From Flavobacterium ichthyis (GTDB taxonomy: Bacteria > Bacteroidota > Bacteroidia > Flavobacteriales > Flavobacteriaceae): DNA of 64,000 nucleotides. Made by a program: the position numbers and the translations under genes. Shown here piece after piece: positions 33,549 to 43,306 of the stretch (position 1 is its first letter; each line of letters starts with the position of its first letter). Location: the NCBI RefSeq assembly GCF_009915155.1, contig NZ_JAABLM010000003.1, forward strand, positions 62,001 to 126,000, read 5' to 3'. The notes under the pieces are model-generated. The model made no database searches and was not told where the DNA came from. It saw only the letters and a program-made list of their open reading frames with translations.

Positions 33549-34451
33549 CTACATTTTAAGCACCAACGGTTTTCTTTTGGCGAAGACCGAATAATTAAAA
33601 ATAACAACTGCAATCATGATTAGCGAATACGCAACGATTTGCATTTCGGAGATTTTTTCGTGAAATAAAAATACTGCCAGAAAAAAATTAATGATTGGGT
33701 TGATATAAATTAAAATTCCTACCGTGGACGAGTTGACTTCTTTTAAAGCGTACAAGCTTAAATACATCGGGATAATCGTAAACAGGACGGAAATGATTGG
33801 AATAAAAATAATAAAATTAGTTTCCGTAGGAAAAGGCTGGCTGTAAAATGGATAAAAAGGTAAAAGAATACACGCCATACCAAACAACTGAATGCCAAGC
33901 ATTAAAAATTTGTCAATTCTAGTATTTTTTCTTTGGCTTACTAAATACAAAGCGTATGTTGCTCCTACAATCAAACTGTAAACAACATCTTTTAAATAAC
34001 TCATTGCCAAAATTGTACAGCTAAAAAAACTTATAGCAACGGCAACTTTTTGCAAGGTCGATAATTTTTCTTTTAAAATAATGGATGCAAATACAGCGGT
34101 TAAAATTGGGCAAACCAAATAGGCAAACCCGGCCGCTTTGACATTAATGTGATTCATTACGTAAATGAAGAAAAACCAGTTTGCCGTTAATAAAAACGTT
34201 CCGGAAATGATGAGGAAAATGATTGATTTTTTTTCTTTTTTATCTAAGGATTTGAATTCGTTGTAAGTTTCTTTGATTACTTTTTTTCGGAATAAAAAAT
34301 TAATTGCTACCATTAAAATCACGCACAGAAAAACCCTGTGAAATAAAATGTCGAGCGATGCAATGTTAGCTAAAGGTTTTAATCCAAGACTAAAAAATCC
34401 CCAGATTATGTAGGCTGTAATTGCCGAAAGGTAGTATTTTGAAAATTTCAT
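33549..34451 (-). CDS. RarD-type EamA family permease
   Basis: A 300-residue ten-helix inner-membrane protein of the drug/metabolite transporter superfamily. The opening KYYLSAITAYIIWGFFSLGLKP-type sequence and the second EamA half (VGILIYINPIINFFLAVFLF) fit the RarD subgroup. The ATG at 34451 is preferred to an upstream TTG. The substrate is unknown; RarD was named for chloramphenicol sensitivity in Pseudomonas. A strong hairpin separates it from the sugar transporter gene upstream, so it is not part of the polysaccharide locus. Confidence 0.82.
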   Translation of the reverse strand: MKFSKYYLSAITAYIIWGFFSLGLKPLANIASLDILFHRVFLCVILMVAINFLFRKKVIKETYNEFKSLDKKEKKSIIFLIISGTFLLTANWFFFIYVMNHINVKAAGFAYLVCPILTAVFASIILKEKLSTLQKVAVAISFFSCTILAMSYLKDVVYSLIVGATYALYLVSQRKNTRIDKFLMLGIQLFGMACILLPFYPFYSQPFPTETNFIIFIPIISVLFTIIPMYLSLYALKEVNSSTVGILIYINPIINFFLAVFLFHEKISEMQIVAYSLIMIAVVIFNYSVFAKRKPLVLKM

Positions 34452-34463
34452 AACCAATAAAAA

Positions 34464-34501
34464 AACCGGGACAAAGGTAATGATAACTTTTTGTCCCGGT
34501 T
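34464..34501 (-). terminator. Terminator at the end of the polysaccharide locus
   Basis: Perfect 12-bp stem aaccgggacaaa (34464-34475) and tttgtcccggtt (34490-34501), with a U run on the minus strand. It closes the transport gene unit. Confidence 0.85.
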
Positions 34502-34526
34502 GGTATTTTATTTTTTCTTTAGCAGA

Positions 34527-36191
34527 TTAATGTCCGCCTTCGGCTTCAATGGCATCAACGTCGATATTTTGTTTTTTCAAGATTCCTTTTACAATAAATC
34601 CATAGAAACCTAAATACGCAAAACACAATACCGGAATAAAATACGACTCGTGAATTCCGATGATGTCAGAAATTTTCCCTTGTAATGGCGGGATAATTCC
34701 ACCACCTAAAATCATCATCACCAAAAATGCCGATCCTTGCGAAGTATATTTTCCTAGACCTGTGATTCCTAATGCAAAAATTGCTGGCCACATGATACTA
34801 CAAAATAAACCGCCACTCATGAAAGCGTAAATTGCAGTTGTTCCGGTAGAAAATAATCCGATGATCATGGCAATCATTCCCATTAACCCGAAGATCATTA
34901 AGGTTTTTGCTGGTTTATCTTGACCTAAGAAAAATCCTGCAATTTGCAACGCCACCACTCCAGCATAAGCATACAAAGGTGTGATATCTTGCCCGGAAAT
35001 TGAATTTGCTAACAAAACCACGCCGTAAGCAATATATGGAACCACGATTAACAAAATTTTTCGCATGCTGTTTGATGGGTTGAAAACGGTTATAGCTCCA
35101 GCCCAACGACCAATCATCAAACTTCCCCAATACATTGAAATATAAGGTGCAATTCCTGAACCTTCAATATTCCCGAAAGCGTCAGTTCCTAATAATTCGG
35201 CTAAATTACTTTGAATGGTAACTTCTACCCCAACATAGGTAAAAAGGGCTAACATTCCCAAAACTAGTTGCGGATATTGCATAGCTCCCCAACCTTCCGG
35301 TTTGCTTTTTGCAGCAAAATTTGCGTATAATAATCCAACTACAATTACCAATAATGAGGCAATGGTTAAGCCTAAACCTAAATAATCAACTTCTTTATTT
35401 TCGATAAAACGGCTGATGAATTCCGGATCTTCGTAACGAGAAAAAATGTAAGCAAAAATGGCTATTAACGCCAGTGTAATTACGATTAACGTAGTGGTAG
35501 CTTTGTTAGCGGTTTCAAATCGAGAATCACTTTTACCATGAGGTAATTTTTTTGAAAAATAAAAATAACCTGCCACTAACAAGAATAACGCTCCAACGCA
35601 AGAATATAAAATTTCCATTTTGCTCAATGAATCTGCTTTTTGGGCAAATTCCTCAATATTTACTCCCGAAACTACTCCAAATAAAGCAATTGAAACCACA
35701 ATTGGTCCGATGGTTGTTCCGAAAGAGTTTATTCCTCCGGTTAAATTTAACCTGTGTGACGCTGTTTTAGGTTCACCCAATGAAGCGGCAAAAGGTTGTG
35801 CGGAGGTTTGTTGCAACGAAAATCCTAACGCCACCACGAATAATGCACCCAGAATTAAAGCATAGCTTCCAACGGTCACGGCATAAATCATAAATGCGGC
35901 ACCAATGGCACTAATCAATAAACCATTAACGATACCTTTTTTGAAACCCCAAGCATTTAAAATATCTTTTTTGGCAATGCCACTAAAAATAAAAAGCAAA
36001 AGTGCTCCTAAATAATAAGCTCCGTAAAACGCAAAATCAATGAGTTGACTCTGAAATTGATCTAAACCGAATTTTGCTTTACAAAATGGAATGAAAACAC
36101 CGTTAGAAGCACCTATAAAACCCCAAAAGAAAAATACTGTTGTAAGCGTGTAAAGTGCTGAATTGTTTGAGTTTGAATGTTGAGAGGCCAT
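34527..36191 (-). CDS. Sugar MFS transporter (FucP-like) of the polysaccharide locus
   Basis: A 554-residue major facilitator, longer than typical FucP/GGP-type transporters (about 410-440) because of extra loops near residues 205-300. Signatures are [21 protein letters not shown] at the N-terminus and the [19 protein letters not shown] segment, both typical of glucose/fucose-type symporters of Bacteroidota. It should import the monosaccharide or small oligosaccharide released by the neighbouring hydrolases, with proton coupling. It is the last gene of the locus, 117 bases after the GH43-like gene. Confidence 0.85.
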   Translation of the reverse strand: MASQHSNSNNSALYTLTTVFFFWGFIGASNGVFIPFCKAKFGLDQFQSQLIDFAFYGAYYLGALLLFIFSGIAKKDILNAWGFKKGIVNGLLISAIGAAFMIYAVTVGSYALILGALFVVALGFSLQQTSAQPFAASLGEPKTASHRLNLTGGINSFGTTIGPIVVSIALFGVVSGVNIEEFAQKADSLSKMEILYSCVGALFLLVAGYFYFSKKLPHGKSDSRFETANKATTTLIVITLALIAIFAYIFSRYEDPEFISRFIENKEVDYLGLGLTIASLLVIVVGLLYANFAAKSKPEGWGAMQYPQLVLGMLALFTYVGVEVTIQSNLAELLGTDAFGNIEGSGIAPYISMYWGSLMIGRWAGAITVFNPSNSMRKILLIVVPYIAYGVVLLANSISGQDITPLYAYAGVVALQIAGFFLGQDKPAKTLMIFGLMGMIAMIIGLFSTGTTAIYAFMSGGLFCSIMWPAIFALGITGLGKYTSQGSAFLVMMILGGGIIPPLQGKISDIIGIHESYFIPVLCFAYLGFYGFIVKGILKKQNIDVDAIEAEGGH

Positions 36192-36308
36192 ATTTGTCTC
36201 AGTTAAAAATTAAAGTTTATAAATGGGTTGATGTAAATAAAATTTATAAGTGCTAAATATACGTTAATACTTGACTAAAATAGTTGTTATTGTAAAAAAA
36301 TCTGTGGA

Positions 36309-38099
36309 TTAAGGTACTTTTTGCGTATCCGATTTTGGACCAATTCCGTTATTGTTGAAAGCTTCAATCTGAAAATAATATTCGTCAGTTCTATCCAAAG
36401 CCGTCATGAAATATTCGTTTTTGCCATAGACCATAATGCTACCGTACAATTTGTCCGGTGATTTCCCGAAATAAATTACGTAACCATCTGCATTTTCGTT
36501 CTGTTTCCACTTGAGCCAAGCACTTCTGCGTTCGCCAAATTTTTTGGGATCGGCTCTTAAAACGATAAATTTCTCCACTTCGCCAGGTATTTTTCCGGCT
36601 CCTTTTCCGAAAACTCTTATACCTGAAAGGGCAAATTTTCCGGTTGGCATTTTGATATTTTCTAAACGAAGGTATCTGGCTTTAGCGGGTTTTTCGAGTT
36701 CAATATAATCGTGTGGGACATCGGTTTTATTCTGACTTTTGTCAACCAAAGTAATCCATTTTTTTCCATCATTCGATATTAAAATTTTATACTGATGAAA
36801 AGTTCCTTGTTTTTTTCCCAAGAAATCATCGGCAACATCTTGATCGGCATAATTAACTTGAATGGCATTGATGGTCGAAACTTCGCCTAAATCCGTTTGA
36901 AACCACTCTCCTTTTTCACCAGATTTTGCAGACCAATACGTTTTCATGTCTTCGTCAACCGCAAAATTCGCATGGTAACCTCCTAACGTTGACGACACCT
37001 GAACCGGTTTGTTATAATTCAACAACATCCAACCCGAAAATAATCCTTGGATATGATTGGCATTTTTTTGTGGTAAAAATGTAGGATAATCGCCATAAGC
37101 TGTGTTGCAATACATCACATCGTCTTTGTCAAAACCAGCTGGCCAAATTCCCAAACGGCGTTCAAAATTATTTTTTACGCCTAAAATGATGGTAGAAACG
37201 TGCCACCAGTTTCCAAAATTATCTTGGTAAGTCGCACCATGTCCGGCACCTCTTGCAAAACCTCCCGGTTTGTAGGAAAAAGGATTATGTGATTGATATT
37301 CAAAACCATCCAAAGGATTCTTGCTGACGTAAACACCATCTGCATAACCGCTAAATTCAGTTGCTGGAGCTCCATATTGCAAATAATATTTGTCTTTGTA
37401 TTTGGTCACCCAAGCACCTTCCATAAAAGGTTGAAGGAAAACATTATCGTTGTATTCGCCAAAACGCTCCCAACCGTGATCTTCCGGTTCAAGCGTCATC
37501 AAAGGTTTTACGTGACCGTCAGATTGCAAGGTTTTGGTATTGATTTCGGTTCCAAGCAATGGAAATTTGTTGCTCGAATTCCAATACAAAAATAATTTAT
37601 CTTTTTCTTCATCATACAAAAATGCGGGATCCCAAGCGCCAACTTTTAAGGAATCAACTGCAATTTCCCAATCATCAACTGTAGGATTTTTACTTTTCCA
37701 AATTGGGAAAGTTGGACCATGAGTAGAACCAATCACATACATTTCATCTTTCATTACCCAAACAGCTGGTGCACAAAGTTCATCGTACACTTTGTGTTGC
37801 GGGAGCAAAAATTTTCTCGACACAAATTTCCAGTTGAGCATATCTTCACTCCACCAATACCCCCATTGATTGGTAGAAAACAGAAAATATTTTCCTTTAA
37901 AATTTACAATCACCGGATCGGCAGTTGCTCTGTGTTTTCCGTTGTCGGCAAAGTTGGGAATTGGCGTGTAACCGTAATCCACGTTTATCGGGTTACAGAA
38001 AGTTTTTTGTTGTGCCAAAATTTCTTCAGAAGTAAAAAAAGCGGCGACAGCAAAAGTTCCAATGACAATCTTTTTATATTTATTTTTAAAAATATTCAT
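36309..38099 (-). CDS. GH43-like glycoside hydrolase with F5/8C and Fn3-like modules
   Basis: A 596-residue exported enzyme (signal peptide to about residue 29, ILAQ). The five-bladed propeller at about 32-350 keeps the GH43-type acidic triad: base Asp in ATADPVIV near 60, modulator Asp in GAWDPAFLY near 157 and acid Glu in FMEGAW near 230. A discoidin (F5/8C) module at about 355-490 (VQVSSTLGGYHANFAVDED) and an Fn3-like module to the end follow, as in carbohydrate-binding fusions. The sugar specificity of this subgroup is uncertain. Six bases from the GH97 gene. Confidence 0.8.
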   Translation of the reverse strand: MNIFKNKYKKIVIGTFAVAAFFTSEEILAQQKTFCNPINVDYGYTPIPNFADNGKHRATADPVIVNFKGKYFLFSTNQWGYWWSEDMLNWKFVSRKFLLPQHKVYDELCAPAVWVMKDEMYVIGSTHGPTFPIWKSKNPTVDDWEIAVDSLKVGAWDPAFLYDEEKDKLFLYWNSSNKFPLLGTEINTKTLQSDGHVKPLMTLEPEDHGWERFGEYNDNVFLQPFMEGAWVTKYKDKYYLQYGAPATEFSGYADGVYVSKNPLDGFEYQSHNPFSYKPGGFARGAGHGATYQDNFGNWWHVSTIILGVKNNFERRLGIWPAGFDKDDVMYCNTAYGDYPTFLPQKNANHIQGLFSGWMLLNYNKPVQVSSTLGGYHANFAVDEDMKTYWSAKSGEKGEWFQTDLGEVSTINAIQVNYADQDVADDFLGKKQGTFHQYKILISNDGKKWITLVDKSQNKTDVPHDYIELEKPAKARYLRLENIKMPTGKFALSGIRVFGKGAGKIPGEVEKFIVLRADPKKFGERRSAWLKWKQNENADGYVIYFGKSPDKLYGSIMVYGKNEYFMTALDRTDEYYFQIEAFNNNGIGPKSDTQKVP

Positions 38100-38105
38100 C
38101 TAAAA

Positions 38106-40190
38106 TTATTTTACAGGAATGATACTCACAGCAGTTCCTCCACCAGCTGCTAAATTTAATTTTAGCTTGGTTTTAGAAGTAACTTCCATCGTTTTTATTT
38201 CATAATTAATCGGGTCATTTTGCCAATGCGCATTTTTGCCGTCTTGGTAAATCGTGGCTTTGTATCTTTTTCCAGGCGTTAAGAAATCTAAATTTACGGT
38301 TGTCGCTCTCGGATTTTCGTCAGTAATCGCACCTAAAAACCAATTTTCTTTCTTTTTTTCTTTTCGGGCAACGGTTAAATAATCGCCAGGTTCTGCTTCG
38401 AGGTACAAACTTTCATCCCAATCCAATGCTACATCTCTAATAAATTGAAATGCATCTAGATATTTTTCGTAATTCTGCGGTAAATCGGCAGCCATTTGCA
38501 AGGGCGAATAAAGCGTTACATAAAGCGCCAATTGTTTTGCCAAAGTAGTATGAACTTGCTCGGTTTTTTCAGGATTGTAAACGTTCATTTTTATTTCAAA
38601 AATTCCCGGAGTGTAATCCATCGGACCGCCTAATAATCTCGTAAAAGGTAAAATTGTTTCGTGAGTTGGAGGATTTCCGTCACTCCAGCCGTTGAACTCG
38701 TTTCCTCGTGCGGCTTCCGCTGCAATGTAATTTGGCCAAGTTCTATGAACGCCAGTTGGACGCGAAGATTCGTGTGAATTGACCATCACTTTGTATGCTG
38801 CGGCACGTTGTGGTACATAATTAAAATGGTTGACCATGGCTTGACCATCGTGAAATTCGCCACGCGGAATAATTTTTCCTACATAACCTGTTTTTACGGC
38901 CGGGTATCCATACTTTTGCATAACGTCAAGTGCACGATCCAATCTTCTTTCGTAATTAGAAACCGAACCCGATGTTTCATTGTGCATAATCATTTTTACA
39001 TTTTTCGATTTGGCATAACGGCTAATTTCTTCAATATCAAAATCGGGGTAAGGCGTTTCAAAATCGAAAACATCTTCTTTCCAATTGCCAAACCAATCTT
39101 CCCAACCCACGTTCCAGCCTTCGACCAAAACGCCATCAAAGCCATATTTTGCGGCGAAATCAATGTATCGTTTTGTGTTTTCTGTTGTCGCGCCATGTGG
39201 TTTTTTTCCAGTATTTTTTTGCGAAGCGTCTTGCGTTCCGCTGAAATCCCAGCTCGAAATTTGAGCATGCATTTCCCACCAAACACCTACGTATTTCATA
39301 GGTTTAATCCAAGAAACATCTTTAATTTTAGATGGTTCGTTCAGGTTTAAAATCATTTTTGAAGAAACAATTTTTCGGGCATCATCACTCACTATAATTG
39401 TTCTCCATGGTAAAACTGCGGGAGTTTGAAGGTAGGCTAAATCACCAATTGCGTTTGGCGCAAAGCGAGATTTCATTTGATAATCTTTTACCAAAACATC
39501 TAAATGCATAACTGGATAATTTACAACCGCGGCTTCAAAGATATTTAGGTATAGATTATCAGCGGTTTTCATCATCAACGGGGTTTGAACCGTATATCTT
39601 CCTGCTAATGATTTTACCGAAATTCCGTTGTTAAGATTCAACTTATTGTTATCGATTTCTGAAATTTTTGTTTCGTTGAAATTGTATTCCTGACTATCAA
39701 AATCGCCTGGAATCCAAAATGTTTTATGATCTCCGGTTAGGTTAAAGTGTGTTTCTTCGTCTTTAACGATGAAATAATTTAGGTGAGGTTGCTTGGGAAA
39801 TTCGTAACGAAATGCCACGCCTTCATCAAAAACCCGGAAAATAATATTGATTTTTCTATTAGTATTTTTTTGAATCAAATTAAAAACCATTTCATTGCAA
39901 TGATTTTTGATATTGGCTTGTTCGCCCAAAACCGGCTGCCAAGTTTCGTTGATTGTTTTTTGAGAAGCATTTTCGATAGAAAAACCTTGATTTAAGGGTT
40001 CTTCTTCTTTTAAAACAATTCCCAAACCGCTTTTATCCACCACGGTTTTGTTTTTGTATAAAATATTGTAAGTAGGTTTTCCGGATTTATCCAATTGAAA
40101 ATTCACCGAAATTTCTCCTGAAGGAGATTTTATTTGTTGGGCATTGGCATAAAAAATTCCCAGACAAAATAACAAGATACTTTTTTTCAT
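38106..40190 (-). CDS. GH97 alpha-glycosidase (SusB-like)
   Basis: A 694-residue exported GH97 enzyme with signal peptide (to ANAQ, residue 17), an N-terminal beta-sandwich (about 18-270), a TIM barrel (about 280-570) and a C-terminal beta domain. Conserved features are MKYVGVWWEMH, DGVLVEGWNVGWEDW, NSHESSRPTGVHRTWPN and EAARGNEFNGW. Glu residues in HES and GNEF fit the calcium-dependent inverting alpha-glucosidase group rather than the retaining galactosidase group; that subgroup call is inference. It should hydrolyse alpha-glucosidic linkages in the periplasm. Confidence 0.88.
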   Translation of the reverse strand: MKKSILLFCLGIFYANAQQIKSPSGEISVNFQLDKSGKPTYNILYKNKTVVDKSGLGIVLKEEEPLNQGFSIENASQKTINETWQPVLGEQANIKNHCNEMVFNLIQKNTNRKINIIFRVFDEGVAFRYEFPKQPHLNYFIVKDEETHFNLTGDHKTFWIPGDFDSQEYNFNETKISEIDNNKLNLNNGISVKSLAGRYTVQTPLMMKTADNLYLNIFEAAVVNYPVMHLDVLVKDYQMKSRFAPNAIGDLAYLQTPAVLPWRTIIVSDDARKIVSSKMILNLNEPSKIKDVSWIKPMKYVGVWWEMHAQISSWDFSGTQDASQKNTGKKPHGATTENTKRYIDFAAKYGFDGVLVEGWNVGWEDWFGNWKEDVFDFETPYPDFDIEEISRYAKSKNVKMIMHNETSGSVSNYERRLDRALDVMQKYGYPAVKTGYVGKIIPRGEFHDGQAMVNHFNYVPQRAAAYKVMVNSHESSRPTGVHRTWPNYIAAEAARGNEFNGWSDGNPPTHETILPFTRLLGGPMDYTPGIFEIKMNVYNPEKTEQVHTTLAKQLALYVTLYSPLQMAADLPQNYEKYLDAFQFIRDVALDWDESLYLEAEPGDYLTVARKEKKKENWFLGAITDENPRATTVNLDFLTPGKRYKATIYQDGKNAHWQNDPINYEIKTMEVTSKTKLKLNLAAGGGTAVSIIPVK

Positions 40191-40209
40191 CCTCTTAAAA
40201 AATTAGAAA

Positions 40210-40239
40210 AAACCCTTTAACAATTATGCTAAAGGGTTT
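40210..40239 (-). terminator. Internal terminator between GH3 and GH97 genes
   Basis: Stem aaaccctttt-like arms (aaaccctt at 40210-40217, paired with aagggttt at 40232-40239); on the minus strand a U-rich run follows. It lies inside an otherwise same-direction gene group and may reduce transcription of the distal genes. Confidence 0.6.
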
Positions 40240-40260
40240 CTTCAAACAAACATGAAATAA

Positions 40261-42558
40261 TTATTTAACTAACTCAAACTCTTTGGTCAAAACTTCATCA
40301 GAATTTGTTCCGACAAAAACTTGGAATTTTCCAGGTTCTGCTACAAAATCTAAATTGGAATTATAGAATTTTAAATCTTCTACGTCAATTTCAAAGGTCA
40401 CAGTTTTGGTTTCACCTTTTTTGAAATTGATTTTTTTGAAATCTTTAAGCTCTTTCATTGGTCGGGTTACTGAACCTACAATATCACGAATGTATAATTG
40501 AATGACTTCTTTTCCATCATAATTCCCGCTGTTTTTTACATCAATCGATACTGTGATTTTTTGGGTTTCGGTCATTTTTTCGGACGAAAGACTAAGGTTG
40601 CTGTACTCAAATTTTGTGTAACTTAATCCAAATCCGAACGGAAACAATGGTTCGTTTCTTTCATCGATGTAATTTGAACGGAATTTTTCAAATTTTCCTT
40701 CAGTGTTAGCAATCGGGCGACCGGTATTTTTGTGATTATAAAAGATGGGGACTTGACCAAGGCTTCTTGGAAAAGTGGCCGATAATTTTGCCGAAGGATT
40801 TTCATCTCCAAAAAGAACATCGGTAATTGAGTATCCCGCTTCACTTCCCGGAAACCAAACGTTTAGCATCGCATTGGCTTTAGCCATATCATCAGTTAAA
40901 ACTAACGGACGACCTGTGAAAAGCACAACCACCACTGGTTTCCCGGTTTTGTGTAAAGCCTCTAACAAATCTTTTTGTGCTTGTGGAATTTCAATATTGG
41001 TTCGGCTGCTGCTTTCGCCACTCATTTCTGCAGATTCACCGATAGCTGCAATAATCACATCTGATTTTTGTGCTACGGCAACAGCTTCAGCGATAATTTC
41101 TTGTGGATTTCTATTATCTCGAGCAATGTCTTTTCCGAACATCGTTGCATTTTTTTGAAACTCTGCATCATAATCTAAGTTAGAACCTTTGGCGTACAAA
41201 ACGTTTACATTTTTACCCAAAACTTCAGTCATTGCTTCTTTTAAAGATTTTGTACGACCTTGATTAGTAGCCACGCTCCAAGTTCCTGCCATATTATTTC
41301 CGGCATCTGCTAACGGACCGATTAAAGCAACAGTTCCAGATTTTTTTAGAGGAAGTAATTGGTTTTCATTTTTCATCAAAACCATAGATTCTGCTGCGAT
41401 TGCTCTTGCTTCTTTGCGGAAGTTATCGTTATAGACTTCGGTTTTGGCACGTTTTTCATCGCAATATTTGTACGGGTCGTGGAAAAGTCCCAAATCGTAT
41501 TTTGCATTTAAAATTAAACGGGTTGCATTATCAATTTCTGCCATTGTTACTTTACCTTCTTGTAACGATTTTTTTAAAGTTGTCAAAAAACCATCCCCAA
41601 CCATATCCATGTGAACGCCAGCTTTTAACGCCAATGCTGAAACCGTTTGTAAATCGCCCATTCCGTGCTCAATCATTTCTGGAATTCCGGTATAATCAGT
41701 TACCACGAAACCGTTAAATTTCCATTGGTTGCGAAGGACTTCTGTTAACAACCATTTATTTCCAGTTGCAGGAATTCCGTCAATTTCGTTGAATGACGCC
41801 ATCACACTTCCGGCTCCAGCTTCAATTGCAGCTTTATATGGAGGAAGGTATTCGTTGTACATTCTTATCTTACTCATGTCCACAGTATTGTAATCACGTC
41901 CTGCTTCGGAAGCTCCATAAAGTGCAAAATGTTTTACGCAAGCCAGCATCGTATTATTTGCCATCAAATCGTTTCCTTGATAACCCTGAACCATAGCTTT
42001 AGCAATCTCGCTTGCTAAATATGGATCTTCTCCGTTTCCTTCTGAAACACGACCCCATCGAGGATCGCGAGAAATGTCTAACATGGGAGAAAATGTCCAA
42101 TTGATTCCGTCAGCGGTTGCTTCTGAAGCGGCAATTTGTGCACTTCTTTTAATGATTTCCATGTTCCAAGAAGTTGAAAGTCCTAACGGAATTGGGAATG
42201 TAGTTTCGTAACCGTGAATCACATCCATCCCAAAAATCAATGGAATTTTGAGACGCGATTTCTCGACTGCAATTTTTTGAACGTCCTTGATTTTCGCAAC
42301 TGATTTTATGTTGAACAAACCTCCTACTTCGCCTTGTTCTATTTTTTTTGCAATGTTTGAACTCTTTGCTTGGCCGGTAGTGATATCTCCAGAACTTGGC
42401 AAATTTAACTGCCCGATTTTTTCTTCGAGTGTCATTTTCGACATTAATTCTGCCACAAATTCTGCCTTTGGCTTGATTTGTTCTTTCTTTTTACTTTTTT
42501 GTGCATTTGCCGAAAATGTAATGGCTAAAGACAATAAGAGTACACTTTTGAATTTCAT
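40261..42558 (-). CDS. GH3 beta-glucosidase (BglX-like)
   Basis: A 765-residue exported GH3 enzyme with signal peptide to ANAQ (residue 19), the TIM-barrel domain, the alpha/beta sandwich and a C-terminal Fn3-like domain. The catalytic nucleophile is Asp in FVVTDYTGI near residue 290. The acid/base Glu is in SGESSSR near 513, matching the BglX pattern. KHFALYGASEAGRDYN is the substrate-binding Lys-His motif. It removes terminal beta-linked glucose from oligosaccharides in the periplasm. It begins 46 bases after the esterase gene. Confidence 0.92.
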   Translation of the reverse strand: MKFKSVLLLSLAITFSANAQKSKKKEQIKPKAEFVAELMSKMTLEEKIGQLNLPSSGDITTGQAKSSNIAKKIEQGEVGGLFNIKSVAKIKDVQKIAVEKSRLKIPLIFGMDVIHGYETTFPIPLGLSTSWNMEIIKRSAQIAASEATADGINWTFSPMLDISRDPRWGRVSEGNGEDPYLASEIAKAMVQGYQGNDLMANNTMLACVKHFALYGASEAGRDYNTVDMSKIRMYNEYLPPYKAAIEAGAGSVMASFNEIDGIPATGNKWLLTEVLRNQWKFNGFVVTDYTGIPEMIEHGMGDLQTVSALALKAGVHMDMVGDGFLTTLKKSLQEGKVTMAEIDNATRLILNAKYDLGLFHDPYKYCDEKRAKTEVYNDNFRKEARAIAAESMVLMKNENQLLPLKKSGTVALIGPLADAGNNMAGTWSVATNQGRTKSLKEAMTEVLGKNVNVLYAKGSNLDYDAEFQKNATMFGKDIARDNRNPQEIIAEAVAVAQKSDVIIAAIGESAEMSGESSSRTNIEIPQAQKDLLEALHKTGKPVVVVLFTGRPLVLTDDMAKANAMLNVWFPGSEAGYSITDVLFGDENPSAKLSATFPRSLGQVPIFYNHKNTGRPIANTEGKFEKFRSNYIDERNEPLFPFGFGLSYTKFEYSNLSLSSEKMTETQKITVSIDVKNSGNYDGKEVIQLYIRDIVGSVTRPMKELKDFKKINFKKGETKTVTFEIDVEDLKFYNSNLDFVAEPGKFQVFVGTNSDEVLTKEFELVK

Positions 42559-42604
42559 TCTTATATAAATTTGAAGGAAAAAATTTTCCTAATTGAGCTC
42601 GATA

Positions 42605-43306
42605 TTAATTGTTTTTTCGTTGTTGTAACATCCAATTGTAAATTTCCGGATTGTCATAAACGCGCGTCCAACTGTCATGGTTGGCATCGTCAAAAATGGT
42701 AAATGTAATATTTTTGTTGCACTTTTGAAGTTTTCTATATATTTCAATTGAATAATTGACATCAACCACATCATCTAATAAGCCATGATACATGCGGATA
42801 GGCATATTTTGAATTTTACAGTTTTCAATCATGGGAACGCGATCCACGAAACCACAAATTGGAACCAAACAAGCAAACATTTCCGGATGGGCAAAAGCGA
42901 GATTCCAAGCTCCCCAACCTCCCATGCTTAAACCGGTAAGGTAAATTCTGGATTCGTCAATTTTGTACTCTTTTTGTATTTTTTGAATCAATTTGTAAAG
43001 CGTTTCAGAATCCCAATATTCATTTTCCGGACATTGAGGTGCCAAAACATAACTGTCGATGTTATTTGTTTTTAAATATTTGAAAGGCCCATGAACCTTC
43101 ACTTTTTCGATATCCGATCCTTTTTCGCCAGAACCGTGTAAGAAAACAATAAGCGGTTTTTTAGATTTTAAATCTTCCGGAAGATGCAAAGCGTATTGCA
43201 ATTCTTTCTTTTGGGAAATTTCGACTTTAAAATTGCCACTGATTTGTTTTTGCGCGAACACAGAAACTGATACGAATAAACTGAATAAAATTGTTTTTAA
43301 TTTCAT
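42605..43306 (-). CDS. Exported serine esterase of the polysaccharide locus
   Basis: A 233-residue alpha/beta hydrolase, starting at ATG 43306 (MKLKTILFSLFVSVSVFAQ, a clear signal peptide), with the start overlapping the stop of the GH144-like gene. The nucleophile Ser is in TGLSMGGWG near residue 122, the acid Asp in HGLLDDVVD near 181 and the His in DANHDSW near 212. HGSGEKG forms the oxyanion-hole region. It resembles phospholipase/carboxylesterase-type and CE1-like enzymes beside polysaccharide loci, which remove acyl groups. Actual ester unknown. Confidence 0.82.
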   Translation of the reverse strand: MKLKTILFSLFVSVSVFAQKQISGNFKVEISQKKELQYALHLPEDLKSKKPLIVFLHGSGEKGSDIEKVKVHGPFKYLKTNNIDSYVLAPQCPENEYWDSETLYKLIQKIQKEYKIDESRIYLTGLSMGGWGAWNLAFAHPEMFACLVPICGFVDRVPMIENCKIQNMPIRMYHGLLDDVVDVNYSIEIYRKLQKCNKNITFTIFDDANHDSWTRVYDNPEIYNWMLQQRKNN

